64,000 nucleotides of DNA from Hanleya hanleyi (lineage: Eukaryota > Mollusca > Polyplacophora > Lepidopleurida > Hanleyidae), in NCBI GenBank assembly GCA_036873755.1, contig JAVTVY010018871.1:1-64000 (forward strand). The letters run 5' to 3'. The notes below the pieces were generated by a model, which was not told the DNA's origin, ran no database searches, and saw only the letters and a program-made list of their open reading frames with translations. The translations under genes were made by a program, and so were the position numbers. Shown piece by piece: positions 1 through 11,694 of this stretch; the first letter of the stretch is position 1; the number at the start of each line of letters is the position of its first letter.

Positions 1-1275
1 GTATCTTTGCCCATTCCTTGAGGGGAAGTGGTGTCCATGTCCTGAGTGGTTGCTTCGACTCGATAGTGTTTTACAACTGTATTGACTCTGTCGTAGTGTC
101 CGTCCTTAGGAGGATAGGTTATTGTCCTTGCTTAAGGGTTGTTATCTGTCCATGCCTTGTGTGGTATCTTTGTCCATTCCTTGAGGGGAAGTGGTGTCCA
201 TGTCCTGAGTGGTTTGCTTCGACTCGACAGTCTTTTACAACTGTATTGTCTCTGCCGTAGTGCCCGTCCTTAGGAGGATAGGTTATTGTCCGTCCTTAAG
301 GGTTGTTATCTGTCCATGCCTTGTGTGGTATCTTTGTCCATTCCTTGAGCGGAAGTGGAGTCCATGTCCTAAGTGGTTTGCTTAGACTCGACAGTGTTTT
401 ACAACTGTATTGTCTCTGTCGCAGTGTCCGTCCTTAGGAGGATAGGTTATTGTCCGTCCTTAAGGGTTGTTATCTGTCCATGTCTTGTTTGGTATCTTTG
501 TCCATTCCTTGAGAGGAAGTGGTGTCCATGTCCTGAGTGGTTTGCTTCGACTCGACAGTGTTCTACAACTGTATTGTCTCTGTCGCAGTGTCCGTCCTTA
601 GGAGGATAGGTGATTGTCCGTCCTTAAGGGTTGTTATCTGTCCATGCCTTGTGTGGTATCTTTGTCCATTCCTTGAGGGGAAGTGGTGTCCATGCTCTGA
701 GTGGTTTGCTGCGACTCGACAGTGTTTTACAACTGTATTGTCTGTGTCTTAGTGTCCGTCCTTAGGAGGATAGGTTATTGTCCGTCCTTAAGGGTTGTTA
801 GCTGTCCATGCCTTGTGTGGTATCTTTGTCCATTCCTTGAGGGGAAGTGGAGTCCATGTCCTGAGTGGTTTGCTTCGACTCGACAGTGTTTTACAACTGT
901 ATTGTCTCTGTCGTAGTGTCCGTCCTTAGGAGGATAGGTTATTGCCCGTCCTTAAGGGTTGTTATCTGTCCATGCCTTGTGTGGTATCTTTGTCCATTCC
1001 TTGAGGGGAAGTGGTGTCCATGTTCTGAGTGGTTTGCTTCGACTCGACAGTGTTTTACAACTGTATTGTCTCTGTCTTAGTGTCCGTCCTTAGGAGGATA
1101 GGTTATTGTCCGTCCTTAAGGGTTGTTATCTGTCCATGCCTTGTGTGGTATCTTTGTCCATTCCTTGAGGGGAAGTGGAGTCCATGTCCTGAGTGGTTTG
1201 CTTCGACTCGACAGTGTTTTACAACTGTATTGTCTCTGTCGTAGTGTTATGATAGGTTATTGTCCGCCCTTAATG
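1..1275. repeat. Satellite array, 164-bp period
   Basis: About 7.6 head-to-tail copies of one 164-bp unit enter from the left edge, so the array is longer than the window shows. Recurring landmarks such as GAGTGGTTTGCTTCGACTCG and CCGTCCTTAGGAGGATAGG recur exactly 164 bp apart, and copies differ by only a few substitutions. The 71-codon open frames in each copy are a by-product: 164 is not a multiple of three, so each copy opens the same frame relative to itself and then closes. I see no gene here. Confidence 0.93.
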
Positions 1276-1850
1276 ACTGTATAAACGACACAGTAAGGAC
1301 ACATAACCACTATAGTGTTGGACTGGTAGGTATGAGCAACACAAGTATCATGGACAAATGACTATAAACTTCACAAGTAAGGACACATAACCACTCTAAT
1401 GTTGCACTGCATAAACAGCACTAGTATGGGCAAATGACTACACACCTCTCAAGTAAGGACACATAACCACTCTAGTGTTGCACTGCATAAACAGCACTAG
1501 TATGGGCAAATGACTATAAACCTCACAAGTAAGGACACATAACCACTCTAGTGTTGGACTGGTAGGTACATGTATATACAGCACAAGTGTGGACAAATGA
1601 CTGTATAAACCTCACAAGTAAGGACACATAACCACTCTATTGTTGGACTGGTGGGTATAAACAACACAAGTATGGACAAATGACCATGTATAAACCCCAC
1701 AAGTAAGGACACATAACCACTCTAGTGTTTGACTGGTGGGTATAAACAACACAAGTATGGACAAATGACTGTATAAACCCCACAAGTAAGGACACATAAC
1801 CACTATAGTGTTGGACTGCTAGGTATAAACAACACAAGTACGGACATACC
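1276..1850. repeat. Second tandem array, about 75-90 bp period
   Basis: About seven copies of a unit built around AAGGACACATAACCACT followed by ACAAGTATGGACAAATGACT. Spacing is irregular because of small indels. It directly abuts the 164-bp satellite. Read on the minus strand its TGTCC-rich words resemble those of the first array, so the two may be distantly related in inverted orientation. That relation is only an impression. Confidence 0.85.
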
Positions 1851-1960
1851 ACCCCCACCACTTAAGGCTGTATTATACCCAAAAATATTTGTCACCACCT
1901 TAGCACTTCTGGTACTCATCAACCACTTAAGCAAAAATCCACATAAGGCTCAAATGTGGG

Positions 1961-2033
1961 TACGGACAGACGGACGGACGGACAAGCTGAAACCAGTATA
2001 CCCCCCTACACTACGTGTACGGGGGGTATAAAA
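1961..2033. repeat. (GACG)n microsatellite with adjacent hairpin
   Basis: A short GACG run is followed by a near-perfect stem: TATACCCCCC pairs with GGGGGGTATA, and TACAC with GTGTA inside it, leaving a loop of a few bases. This microsatellite-plus-C6/G6-hairpin combination looks like the end of a dispersed repeat common in molluscan genomes. That family assignment is from memory and uncertain. The stem is directly visible. Confidence 0.6.
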
Positions 2034-3212
2034 ATACGACAGACAAATGTGAAAGACAAAATTGGTGACCGATAATCTCCCTTCGGAACATGAGATAAAA
2101 GGGATCATTTAAACGTAACGACGTTCCGTTAGATTAAAGGGATACTTTCACTTTCAAATTGACTTTCTAGGTGCGGTTCTGTGGTTGACATTAATGCATA
2201 GATTGACATATAGTTTCAAGAAAAAATCTAAATAGTCACTTCCTGATAGGCAAAGGTGTTCGTTACCGATTTTTAGTACATGCTTCACACTATTGCCTGC
2301 ATCCTCGCTAAAACCAGGGGTATCTCCATCTGTATGATAGATATAACCCCTGGTCCGCTTGGGCAATGTATCGCGATCAACGACACACAGCGGCATCCTG
2401 CACATATTGCCCAATCAGATCACTTAAGCACCGCGACCATGGCGACCGTGACACCAGATCGAAAACACCATAGTAGATAGCTTGTGCGATACCCAGTGCA
2501 GAAGAAAATGCACCTTTTCAACAACCATGAACATTAATAAATATAAGGAAACATAGTTTAAAACAAAATCTATTTGAAGAGAAAATAAACTCATTCATCT
2601 CCATCCATCTACCATCAAACATCCAACAAGCCAGGCAAATGTAGAAAACACCGAAGCTTTAAAGGCGGTCAGTGTATCCGACCTCACCTTCCCACTGAAG
2701 GACTTGAATTGGGTTGAAACTAGCTCTGGTATAGCGGATTTCTATAAAATTTCACAGGTCTATCCATTAATATTTTATTGTTATGCGTGCTTGGATTAAA
2801 TATTTTACATTCGGTATCAGCGAATAGTTTAGCAGCGAAAATAAAACCCAAACGTATTTTACCACTAGCGCAGTTTTTCTAGGTCACGTAACTGGAACGT
2901 GGGCGGAACGCGGTTTGCTATGCAAGTTGGTCAAGGGTTCGCCTTTGGCTCACAAATAGAAACCGCGACGTGGTGAAGGTGTATTGCCTGCCGCTTTCAA
3001 CGCTTAATCCAACCATAGTTAGCAAGTAAAGATTCACTCGTCGTCAAAAGGTAGTAATACGGACACTATGGAATAAATAAGTTGACACGTGCATGGCGTC
3101 ATGATATGGAAAAATACGATACTTTATTCTTGAAACGAAATGACGCTTTCAATGAGTTACAACTGCTTGCCGTGAATGAGGAATATGATGAAGTTTAAGT
3201 TGATCCAAGGTA
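2034..3212. other. No gene recognised; one short hairpin
   Basis: No convincing coding region was found. An inverted repeat ACCAGGGGT (2313-2321) and ACCCCTGGT (2346-2354) could form a short stem-loop. The open frames here are short and lack recognisable motifs. The stretch lies downstream of the host gene's terminal exon. Confidence 0.5.
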
Positions 3213-4535
3213 CCGTAAACCGGGGCTACTTTTGCCAGTAAACCGGGGCTACTTTGGCCACTGAAGAAAAAAAATATCTTACGATATTTAAATACACCAT
3301 CTTTGCAGAGATTCTAAAAAGTCGTTTTGCTGTAAGATTTTATTGTTATGGTACATTATTTGCTTTAGTTAAAACTTTGCCCAGATTATTTGCTGCGAAC
3401 TGGTTGCCATGACAACATCTAAAGTCCATTGTGTCAATTACCAGGTGAGTGTCCAACTTCTGTCTCTCCACTGGATAAGAAGATCTGGTTTCAAGAAAAC
3501 TTTGTGCATAACTAAGCACACACAAAACCTAGTTTCTAATTGATCTAGAATTAAAAGCTCAGAAATTTTAACTTTGTATCTGAAGTGATGGCTATTTTAA
3601 CCCCATGATCTGTGATATATTATGGGGCTATTCTGGCCACTGGCCAAAGTAGCCCTATGTTAAAAACTTAAATGAAAATGCAGTTTGACATTGCCTGTTT
3701 CAAGTGTAAAGTTTGAACAAATTTTTCCAGCATGGTTAGGAAGTACAAGAGAAAACTGGACAGCAGGCCCTACAGGTCTTACAGTGAAGAACGCTTCAAT
3801 AAGGCAATAGATGATGTCAGAAGAGGCTCGGCCTCCCAACGTGAAATTAGTAAATTAGACAGCAACTTTTTATGTAACAGTGCTTGAGATTTCCAGTCCA
3901 ATCTATAAAGATACAACACTCAGATCTGTTCTGGTCAATCCAGTTGTTAACAAATGTCACGCTCTTAGATCTATAGTCGTTCATGATCTTGACTTGTTGA
4001 CCTGGACATTTTTGTTGACACGTTGATTGTCCATTTCGAAATTAATACGTTCGGATGTATGAGAGTAATTTCCTAATTAGGAATTATTCAAGAATTGGAT
4101 AATTATTTTCCTTGTATCTAGAAAAATGTTTTTGTTCCTTGGACCTAAGTCAGTCACATGTACACAGACGCAAAACATGTGCGTCACATTGATGTGTTCA
4201 TTGAAGTTTTAGGGGGTTATATAGTTGATCAGTTTTTTAAAACTCCAATTATGGCCAAAGAAACCCTTTTACCGGAGTCTCATTGGATGTGGACCAGACT
4301 CAGTTGCACTGAGAATGTTTGGCCAAAGTAGCCCCAAAGCTGGGGTTACTTTGGCCACCCACATTTGAAAAAAAATATAAACAATGACAATACATATCAG
4401 AGAAAGAGTTTGTTATTCATAAGCTCACACAGTTATCTCCATTTGCATCACTTTTTTTCGAATTCATTAACTGATGATAAGAGAGATATCACGTAAAATC
4501 TCTGTAAACTGGACCAAAGTAGCCCCGGTTTACGG
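3213..4535 (+). mobile_element. pogo-like DNA transposon remnant (1.3 kb, TA target duplication)
   Basis: Terminal inverted repeats CCGTAAACCGGGGCTACTTT at the left and its complement at the right are flanked by TA (3211-3212 and 4536-4537), as expected for the Tc1/mariner/pogo superfamily. The left repeat is doubled within 35 bp, and the AAAGTAGCCCC word recurs several times inside the right end. The only coding trace is the helix-turn-helix exon at 3732-3887. No DDE catalytic domain is present, so the copy is internally deleted and non-autonomous. Confidence 0.75.
3732..3887 (+). pseudogene. N-terminal HTH fragment of pogo/Tigger-type transposase
   Basis: The frame opens with ATG just after a splice-acceptor-like TTTTTCCAG. 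It starts MVRKYKRK, continues RPYRSYSEE, then AIDDVRRGSASQREISKL, and stops after 51 residues. This is the layout of the Psq-type helix-turn-helix that opens pogo-like transposases (basic start, an aromatic Y/S-Y pair, A-x2-x-V-x2-G-x-S-x2-x-A/I-S-K). The specificity helix, the CENP-B half and the DDE domain are missing. It is either a truncated pseudogene or one exon of a spliced gene whose remainder was deleted. Confidence 0.65.
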
Positions 4536-4537
4536 TA

Positions 4538-5638
4538 ACAATACTATCACATCAAGGGAACACCAGATACTGAACTATCTTTTGATCTAACTATTCCCGT
4601 TAATGCTACTGAAAATATATTTATCAGGACAAAAATAACGTTATCACAATTTATATGATGTCTATCCTTAGGGTTACAGATTGTCTCTTTTCTATAATAC
4701 TGAAAGTGCATTCCAAACTCTTCGATGTCCACGTCGAGGAACCACTGTCCTCTACTGTACTTTGCTTTCAATACACGCGTAAATTAGTCGTAAATCAATC
4801 CTCAACCTTCACTACAGAACAAGAAAACATTTTCCAGTTGCCATCAATTTTCAGCAATGTTTCGCTGCTCCATCATTAAGACCATGTTTCTCTCCAAAGT
4901 AACAGGATAAATTTTCCGTAGTACTGCAGCTTTGCTTTTCGATGGCATTACAGGGTTTAACCCTACGAGGCAGGAGGCAGGGATCACCATTCTCCTCTCT
5001 CTCCAGGACGACACAGCATTGGGAGCTGATTCCCCTTGACTTTGTGGCTTATCATACTGGGATCATTTCGAGTCGATTTGCTAAACCACACGAGCAGCGA
5101 GTCATGGGCAAATACATAATGAAGATATCTGACCGAATAATCTTCTAAAAATGCCTTCTAGGAAACTGAAGTCACTCTTCCCTCGGCCGTCATCTTGGAT
5201 TTTTTGTCTTTTGCATTTTATGGTAGAGTTTGACCCAAGGGTATAGTTTGGAAAGTTTCAGCTCCACATTTCAAGGAATAAGGAAACTATTTAGGACCCC
5301 CAAGGCCTGAACAGGTCCCAAAAAATCCAGGCCTGGCAGGGTTAAGATTATTACTGCCTTTTACATATGCCCTTCTTCTGTCAGGTGCTATATTTAAGAG
5401 TCCCATGATATTATAAAACTATACACTGCATGGTCGCATATATAGTTTGCGGATTGAATAGCGATCTCTTAGATCATGGAACGAATGTTTCACAAATTTT
5501 CACAAACTGCCCACTCAAACTATCCTCCTCTTGATAATCAGGGTACGTTAACCGAGCCAGTCTTCTATATCATATGAATCACATAGTTATACTAAGTGGC
5601 ACATTACTTCACCGACCAGGATCTGACGAATTGGCAAC
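4538..5638. other. 3' flank of the host gene, no gene recognised
   Basis: Unique-looking AT-rich DNA between the pogo-like remnant and the host gene's last exon. Around 4950-5345 there is a short GC-richer patch containing AGGGTTTAACCCT and CCAGGCCTGGC-type words, probably part of an old transposon. No supported coding exon was found on either strand. Confidence 0.4.
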
Positions 5639-5644
5639 TTTATT
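5639..5644 (-). terminator. AATAAA polyadenylation signal overlapping the host stop codon
   Basis: On the minus strand the stop codon TAA (5646-5644) is followed directly by ATAAA, giving AATAAA that shares its first base with the stop. If used, the 3' UTR would be only tens of bases long. The signal is visible; its use is an inference. Confidence 0.4.
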
Positions 5645-5756
5645 TAGCCAATGAATTCTGAGCAGGTTTTGCAGCACGTAACTCGAGCAACGTTTGGGGG
5701 ATAAGCAGGACAATCGTCCACATTGCACACACTTGATCTATCCCCGTATAAACAAC
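5644..5756 (-). CDS. Host gene terminal exon, B-type module with stop
   Basis: Begins after a CTCCAG acceptor and encodes C-L-Y-G-D-R, then DCPAY, then TCCKTC, and ends with a stop five residues after the last cysteine. It is 113 bp and starts in phase 1 like the other modules. Unlike the other B exons it has no Thr-rich linker, as expected for the protein's C-terminus. Confidence 0.8.
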
Positions 5757-5984
5757 CTGGAGGTAGAAAAAATAAAACTGTCTGGAAATAAGCAAACGAC
5801 GGGATTAGAAAATCGAAGAGAATCGCTCTGGTTATCACCGAGACGATGAAATGCCAAACGTCATGTAGCAGTAGTGTGATAAGGTAAAAAAGCATTGCAA
5901 GTTCAAAGTGAAGCATAAGACTCCTTCAATTTTGTAAATAATTTACTTCAAATATTTTGCGCAGACATGGGCACGCCATCATAC

Positions 5985-6116
5985 CTGGGGTGTTCGACTG
6001 GACGGCGCTGCAAGCTTTACAACACCGAGTGTAGGCAGTTTCATCATAACAGAGATACCTCCTACTCGGTATCCACTTACACATCCAGTACGTCTCAGGG
6101 CCCGCTGGACAGTCAT
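5985..6116 (-). CDS. Host gene exon, A-type module
   Basis: A 132-bp exon with a CACAG acceptor and CAG/GTATGA donor. It encodes DCPAGPETYWMCKW, then YLCYDE, then RCCKAC. Spacing matches all other A exons exactly (44 codons, phase 1-1). Confidence 0.82.
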
Positions 6117-6246
6117 CTGTGACGAGAAAAAATATATGACTGAGCTAATGAACTACCGGTTCAATTCACGCGTTCCTCTTTAATAAATCCTTGTTTGTTT
6201 CAAAATTGAGAATTTGTGCGCCAAAAATTTATAAAGTTGACAAAAG

Positions 6247-9113
6247 TTTTTTTTTTTTTTTTATAATTATTTTTTTATTTTTGTTCTTTCTCCAATGAAG
6301 ACATCACAAATACATTTTACAACAGGTACCACTGAATACATAAACATTTTCAACATACGACATATAATCAACAATAGATACAAAAAAACATTCAAAAAAC
6401 ACACCAACAAATATATTAAATAAGAAATAAGTCAGCAATACCTGTTCAACCTTAATGTTATTGCTCAAAATAGTATTTTAAAACGTGCCATTTTTTCAAA
6501 AAAATTTCAGTAGTTGATGTTGTAGTTGCGATATATTTTTCTATATTATATTGTTCCTGAAATTTTTTGAGCAAAATATTTATATATAAATTGGAGGCCC
6601 GAAACTTATTTGTGTAAATATATCTTTTTGCAATCAAAATCAAAGTATTTAACAGGGATTGCTGCCTATCCCAGCCACATATTATTTTATCCTTTGTGAG
6701 ACTACATCTAATATTAACAATTTCATTTAACCATCTCTGTACTTCAGACCACAGTTTCTTGACCTCAGGGCAAAAAATAAAGAGGTGTTCTATTGACTCT
6801 TTTTCGCTTTTACAGTATGAGCAGAAATTGTCAGTTCGTTTTCCAATTTTTTCTAGATAAGAATTTGTACAAAGTATTCTATGTAGAATTTTATACTGAA
6901 AGTCTCTTAATTTAGTTTCTTGACTGCTCTTAAAATTACTCGCATATATTCCTCCCCATTCTCTAATTGAATAATTCTTCAAAATACCATTCCAAGTTTC
7001 CATACATTTAGACTGGATTGGATCTTTTATATTATTTAGTACATCATAAAATATCCGTCCACCTCCTTTTTGCCTTGTCAAAATTTGTTTTTCAATTCCT
7101 AATATCGGAGATACTTTTTCAACCATCAAAGAATTCTTAGCTAAAATATCTTTCCACTTTTCTGGAATCAATTTTAAAAGTCGTAAATAATCTAAGAACG
7201 TGCCTCTAATTGAGTATTTTCCTTTCAGTTCTGCGAAACTCATGAATTCACCATTTGCATTAATAATATCTCTTACATTAGTAATTCTATTCATAAACCA
7301 GTCTTTTATAAAAATGGATTGTTTCAGTCTATTATTGAACCATAAGGGTTCGTCCAAAATTTCTGTTGTAGTCAAGGGTATAAGTTTGGAAACTAAGCGT
7401 TTCCATGCTATAAAAACATGTTTCCAAAATGGGTTTCTTGTATTTTCAATAACTTTTTTCAAGTATGCATCTCCCATATTCCAAATATACGGTGTTTCGG
7501 TTAATTCAATGTTTATAAGGTGTCGCCATTTTCTGTTTTGGAAAAGCAAGCGTTTAATCCATGTAATTTTCAAACTGCATATGTAATTTTCTAAATTAAC
7601 CATCCTTAACCCCCCTAATTTGTAATCCTGTGTCAAAATACTTCTTTTTATCCTATCATTCCCTCCATTCCATATAAACTTGTAAAGAATGGTGTTCAAA
7701 TCATGAATGAATTCATCCGGTGGATTTGGCAAGGCAAGAAAGAGGTATGTTAATTTTGACAGAGCCATAGATTTGATAACTGTGACCTTCCCTAAAATTG
7801 TTAAATTGCGTATCTTCCATCTACCAAGTTCCCTTTTTAAATCTTCCAACTTTGCTAAGTAATTCATTTTCCAAATTTCATTAAAATTTACGGAAGATAA
7901 TTCCACCCCTAGCATACTGAAATCTGTAACCCAGTCTAATTTTTCATCCTGACATAATTTTATAACCGATCCAGTTAAGGATCCAATCCAAATAGCTTTT
8001 GTTTTTTCTATGTTTATTTTTAATCCAGTGAGGTCATAAAAAAGTTTCAGGATATCTAGAGACCGTCTAAGTGATGAAGTCGAACCGTCAAGAGTTAGCT
8101 GAGTATCATCGGCGTATTGAGTAATCTTGTACTCCACATCTCCCATAACAATACCTTTAATTATATCATCTGTTCTAATCATTATTCCAAGGATTTCGGC
8201 ACATAAAATGAATAAATATGGAGATATTGGGTCGCCTTGTCTACAGCCTCGGGAATTTTGAAATGAAGATGACAAATGCCCGTTTTGAAAAACACAAGTA
8301 TGGATATCCGTATAGAATGTTTTAATCCAATGTATGATTGAGGTTCCAAAATTATAATGCTTCAATACTTCATCAATAAATGCCCATGATACGGAATCAA
8401 AAGCTTTTTCAAAATCTATAAGTAATATTAATCCTGGGATATTTCTGTTTCTAGTTGAGAACATAAGATCGTAAATTAATCTTATGTTCTCACCTATATA
8501 CCTGCCTGGGACAAACCCCCTCTGATCCTCATGGATAAGCTTGTCTAATACTAATTTCAAACGATTAGCAATACAGGACGATGCAAGCTTGTATGTGACA
8601 TTCAAAAGAGTTATAGGACGCCAGTTTTTAAGAAAATTTCGCGGTTTACCCGGTTTTGGCAGACATGTTATTACACCCTGTTTTTGTGTAATTGATAATT
8701 CCCCTTTTGTATAGGCAGAATTTATTGATCGAAGGACAAATTGGCCCAGCTCTTTCCAAAATACTTTAAAAAGTTCGACTGGGAACCCATCTAACCCCGG
8801 GCTTTTTTCATTCTTGGTATTTTTCAGAGCTTCGGTAAGTTCCGTATAAGTAATTTGACCTTCTAATTCAGAAGATTCTTCTTGACAGAGTGTTGGTATT
8901 TCGAGCTTATCTAAAGTTTTTCTTATTTCGTTCACATCTACTTGATTTCTACTAGTTTTCATAATATAATTTTTGTTCGTTCAGTATTTTTTTATTGTCA
9001 AATATGTCCTCCCCATCATCTGTTGTTACCTTAGCTATGACCTTATTTGTGTGATTTGATTTTTCCAACCCCAAAAAATATTTCGACGGTTTGTCACCCA
9101 TAGTAGCCCATTG
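6247..9113 (-). mobile_element. 5'-truncated LINE (L1/Tx1-like) insertion
   Basis: An inverted copy of a non-LTR retrotransposon starts at a T-run (poly-A tail on the minus strand, about 6247-6262) and ends abruptly just upstream of the reverse transcriptase. The flanks carry a probable target duplication, TTGACAAAAGTTT (6237-6249) against TTGGCAAAAGTTT (9114-9126), with one mismatch. The endonuclease domain and ORF1 are missing. It lies in the host-gene intron between the exons at 5985 and 9317. Confidence 0.8.
6458..8962 (-). pseudogene. LINE ORF2 reverse transcriptase and C-terminal zinc knuckle (truncated, frameshifted)
   Basis: An 834-residue open frame. Reverse transcriptase motifs are in order: GLDGFP (about 56-61), the catalytic-Asp block FEKAFDS (184-190), RGCRQGDPISPYLF (238-251) and YADD (283-286). 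A C-x2-C-x7-H-x4-C-like knuckle near 714-731 is followed by a basic tail. This order fits the L1/Tx1 group of LINEs. The endonuclease expected before the RT is absent. The preceding stretch up to 9113 (TMGDKPSKYFLGLEK) is in another frame and overlaps this one at 8952-8962, so one frameshift separates them. The long intact frame suggests a fairly recent insertion. It would be needed in trans for nothing else here. Confidence 0.88.
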
Positions 9114-9316
9114 TTGGCAAAAGTTTAAAACTATTTGTAGATAGCAGAAAAGATAGATAAAAATATTGCAGAGATGCAATCATAATAACAATGAGAAGAC
9201 ACTCGACGATACCCACATGAAGTTTCTAACGTGAGATATTCCATTTCAAGACTGCTATCAAATATTACAACTAAGACATTCCCACTTGATTAGGGTTGTA
9301 GCTTTGAGGAACATAC

Positions 9317-9619
9317 TTGGGGTTTTTATAGTTGTAGGTATGGAAGTTGATTTCATTGTTGTTTTTGCTTCAGTTGTTGTCACTGGTCTTGTGGTTGAAG
9401 TAGTTTCTGTTTGTTTTGTAGTGGAGGACGACGTGCTCTGGCTGTTGTCGGTAATCGAAGCCTTCTTTGGTGTGGTTTGTGGTGACTTCATGGTCGATTT
9501 TATGATTATGTTGGGAGTCGCCGAACACGTACGACAACAAAACGTCTGCCTGGTACTCAGTGGATACAGCCTACAATCCTCTTTTACGCAATTGCTCGAA
9601 CGATCTCCATATTCGCATC
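9317..9619 (-). CDS. Host gene exon, B-type module with long Thr-rich linker
   Basis: Acceptor TTACAG, donor A/GTATGT, 303 bp, phase 1-1. It opens with GCEYGDRSSNC and TFCCRTC, followed by roughly 60 residues dominated by Thr, Ser, Lys and Pro. The linker is probably O-glycosylated, by analogy with mucin-type stalks. Confidence 0.8.
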
Positions 9620-9992
9620 CTGTAAGTTTGGGGGGAAATCACTGTTGATCATTTGTAAACATATTTTCTAAGAATGCACACAATACACTGAAGAATAGCT
9701 CGTCATAAATCCGTGATGTCAAGATCAAGTGATCGATAACATACAGTAGTGGAAGGGACCTTAAAGGGGTCTAATATTATAGAAGTTATAGGATTCCAAA
9801 TGTTAATAATTAATTCGGATGGGACCAGATACATATTATTTTCTTAGCATTTGTTTGTAGGGTTGTTTTTTCGAGCCATCAATTCAGCTAGTAAATATAT
9901 ATAATACCAGCGCATTTATGCTGGTATATATGGCATCGATCTGACTAAGACATTATAATTTGAGATGTTGAGCTCGGTGGTCCAAACATTAC
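9620..9992. other. Host intron, nothing recognised
   Basis: AT-rich intron between the B exon at 9317 and the A exon at 9993. No element ends or coding traces were found. Confidence 0.5.
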
Positions 9993-10124
9993 CTGCTTTG
10001 CTTGTGTATATTTTGGCACAGGATGTGCAGCACTTGTCCACAACGTTATCATCATAGCATAAATAGCTGCGACTTGAGACCCACTTGCATAAACTGTACG
10101 TCTCCGCACCAGCTGGACAATTTG
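9993..10124 (-). CDS. Host gene exon, A-type module
   Basis: 132 bp, acceptor TTCCAG and donor GCAG/GTAATG. It encodes NCPAGAETYSLCKW, YLCYDD and KCCTSC. The usual Trp of the ETYW motif is Ser here; all six cysteines are present. Confidence 0.82.
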
Positions 10125-10385
10125 CTGGAAATCAATATCGCTTAATGTTAATTTCATGCGTTGATTATCACCCCTATCGAAACACCGCCATAGTATACTT
10201 ACAATGTCTTTACAATGTCTCAATGTCTTGTGTCTACAACACAAAATGTTCTGAACATTTTGTAGGTGTCGTGTTATAGAATGCCAAGTCTAATCTTTTA
10301 TAAAACAATCGTATAATCTGTACAGTTGATTTCATGCCACGTTTTGAAAACAGTCAAATGTGTTTTAAACATGTAGCATACATAC

Positions 10386-10565
10386 CGATGGGGCTATATG
10401 TAGTCATCTGTTTAGGAGCAGTTGCGGGGTGGTTCGAGGCAGTCGATTGACCCGGTGGGTTATTGGAAGAGCAAGTTTGGCAGCATGTGAAATCTTTGAC
10501 CCCTTGAGGATAACTCGGGCAGTAGTCTCTCTGACAAGTATTTGTTCGATCACCAAACTCGCATC
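10386..10565 (-). CDS. Host gene exon, B-type module
   Basis: 180 bp, acceptor TTGTAG and donor ATCG/GTATGT, phase 1-1. It encodes GCEFGDRTNTC, YCPSYP and FTCCQTC, then a shorter Pro/Thr/Ala linker. Confidence 0.82.
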
Positions 10566-11159
10566 CTACAAAAACATACATAAAAACAAGTTCAGGTATT
10601 TCTTTTGTCAGCCAAACGAACACACACACACCTTCTCCCCAACCACCAAAAAGAAGCGAATTGAACATATGAACGCCCTTATGAACATCCACAATCAAAC
10701 CCTGATCTTTATTTGGACGACGACTGGCTAACACATATGAGATGCTCAGCTTTCAGGTTGATCTGATAACACGTAATGGTGAGGGAGCAAGTCAAAATTT
10801 GGACCACGTTTCATTTTTCACGCATCCCCTGACGTGCTGCAGGCAGATGTTCTTATCGACGCGGTCGAAGGTTCACGCTGGCTCGGCCCTTTAGAACCGG
10901 TTCTTTTGGACCGTTCCAAGACCCTTTTCGTCCGCGGTCTGAATAAATTTGTTCGCCGACAAAAAATGCCCACTGAGATGCGAATAGAACGGTCCAAATT
11001 TTGACATGCTCTCTACCAACAACATAATGACGTATGTCATAAGCAGTTATGCATGCCGATGTTCAGACTGTTTTATACCCAAAGAAAAAAATGTGAGAAA
11101 ATTTTGAATATACATGTATTTGAAGTTTGATCGATTCTATGTTATTTAGGATACCATAC
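10566..11159. other. Host intron, nothing recognised
   Basis: Intron of about 590 bp between a B and an A exon. A GC-richer island near 10800-10990 has no coding or repeat structure I can name. Confidence 0.45.
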
Positions 11160-11291
11160 CTGAGGCACCACCGTAGACAGCCCTACACGACTGACAGCAC
11201 TGGCGAAGAGTGTTCTCATCGTAACACAAATACTTCCGGTTAACCACGTGCTTACAGGCCCAGTAGGTTTCTCTTCCAGGAGAGCAAGTGA
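11160..11291 (-). CDS. Host gene exon, A-type module
   Basis: 132 bp, acceptor TTTTAG and donor CAG/GTATGG. It encodes TCSPGRETYWACK, YLCYDENT and QCCQSC. It is close to the A exons of the amplified units (which read TCPPGRETYWACK), so it is likely their nearest single-copy relative. Confidence 0.83.
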
Positions 11292-11694
11292 CTAAAAATA
11301 GGATTACGAAAAAATGTAATTGTCGCCACAGAACAAGATCAAATGACGAATGAATGAAGGGGAAAGGCAAATCCTAACAGGCATTCAGATGCATAGTTAT
11401 GAAGATGCATTATTATGAACCCAACAGGAAGACCATATTGAATGTGATTGGGTAGAGAACTGAAAGGTTAATTTTATATGAATGGGACTAATATGTGAAG
11501 AAAACAAGGGTTAATGTAGATATATACCACCTCAGGCGGATTCATAGTGCCACAGCTTTAGATACTACGGAAATTCCAATTATGAGATTATAATGAACCT
11601 GTAGATTTACAATGATATAAATTGTGAGTATGGAAGACACAAACAATCTATCATATATCAGCAATGCCTGCATTGATTTGCAGACAATACTCAC
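11292..11694. other. Host intron, nothing recognised
   Basis: A 400-bp intron with no identifiable element. Confidence 0.45.

Noticed and set aside
18..1244. Series of 71-80 codon cysteine-containing frames on the plus strand
   Set aside because: They repeat with the 164-bp satellite period and shift frame with it; there is no codon-level conservation.
5985..11291. ShKT-type toxin domains
   Set aside because: The modules end CC-x2-C rather than C-x3-C-x2-C and follow an ADAM-type protease, so PLAC-like knots fit better.
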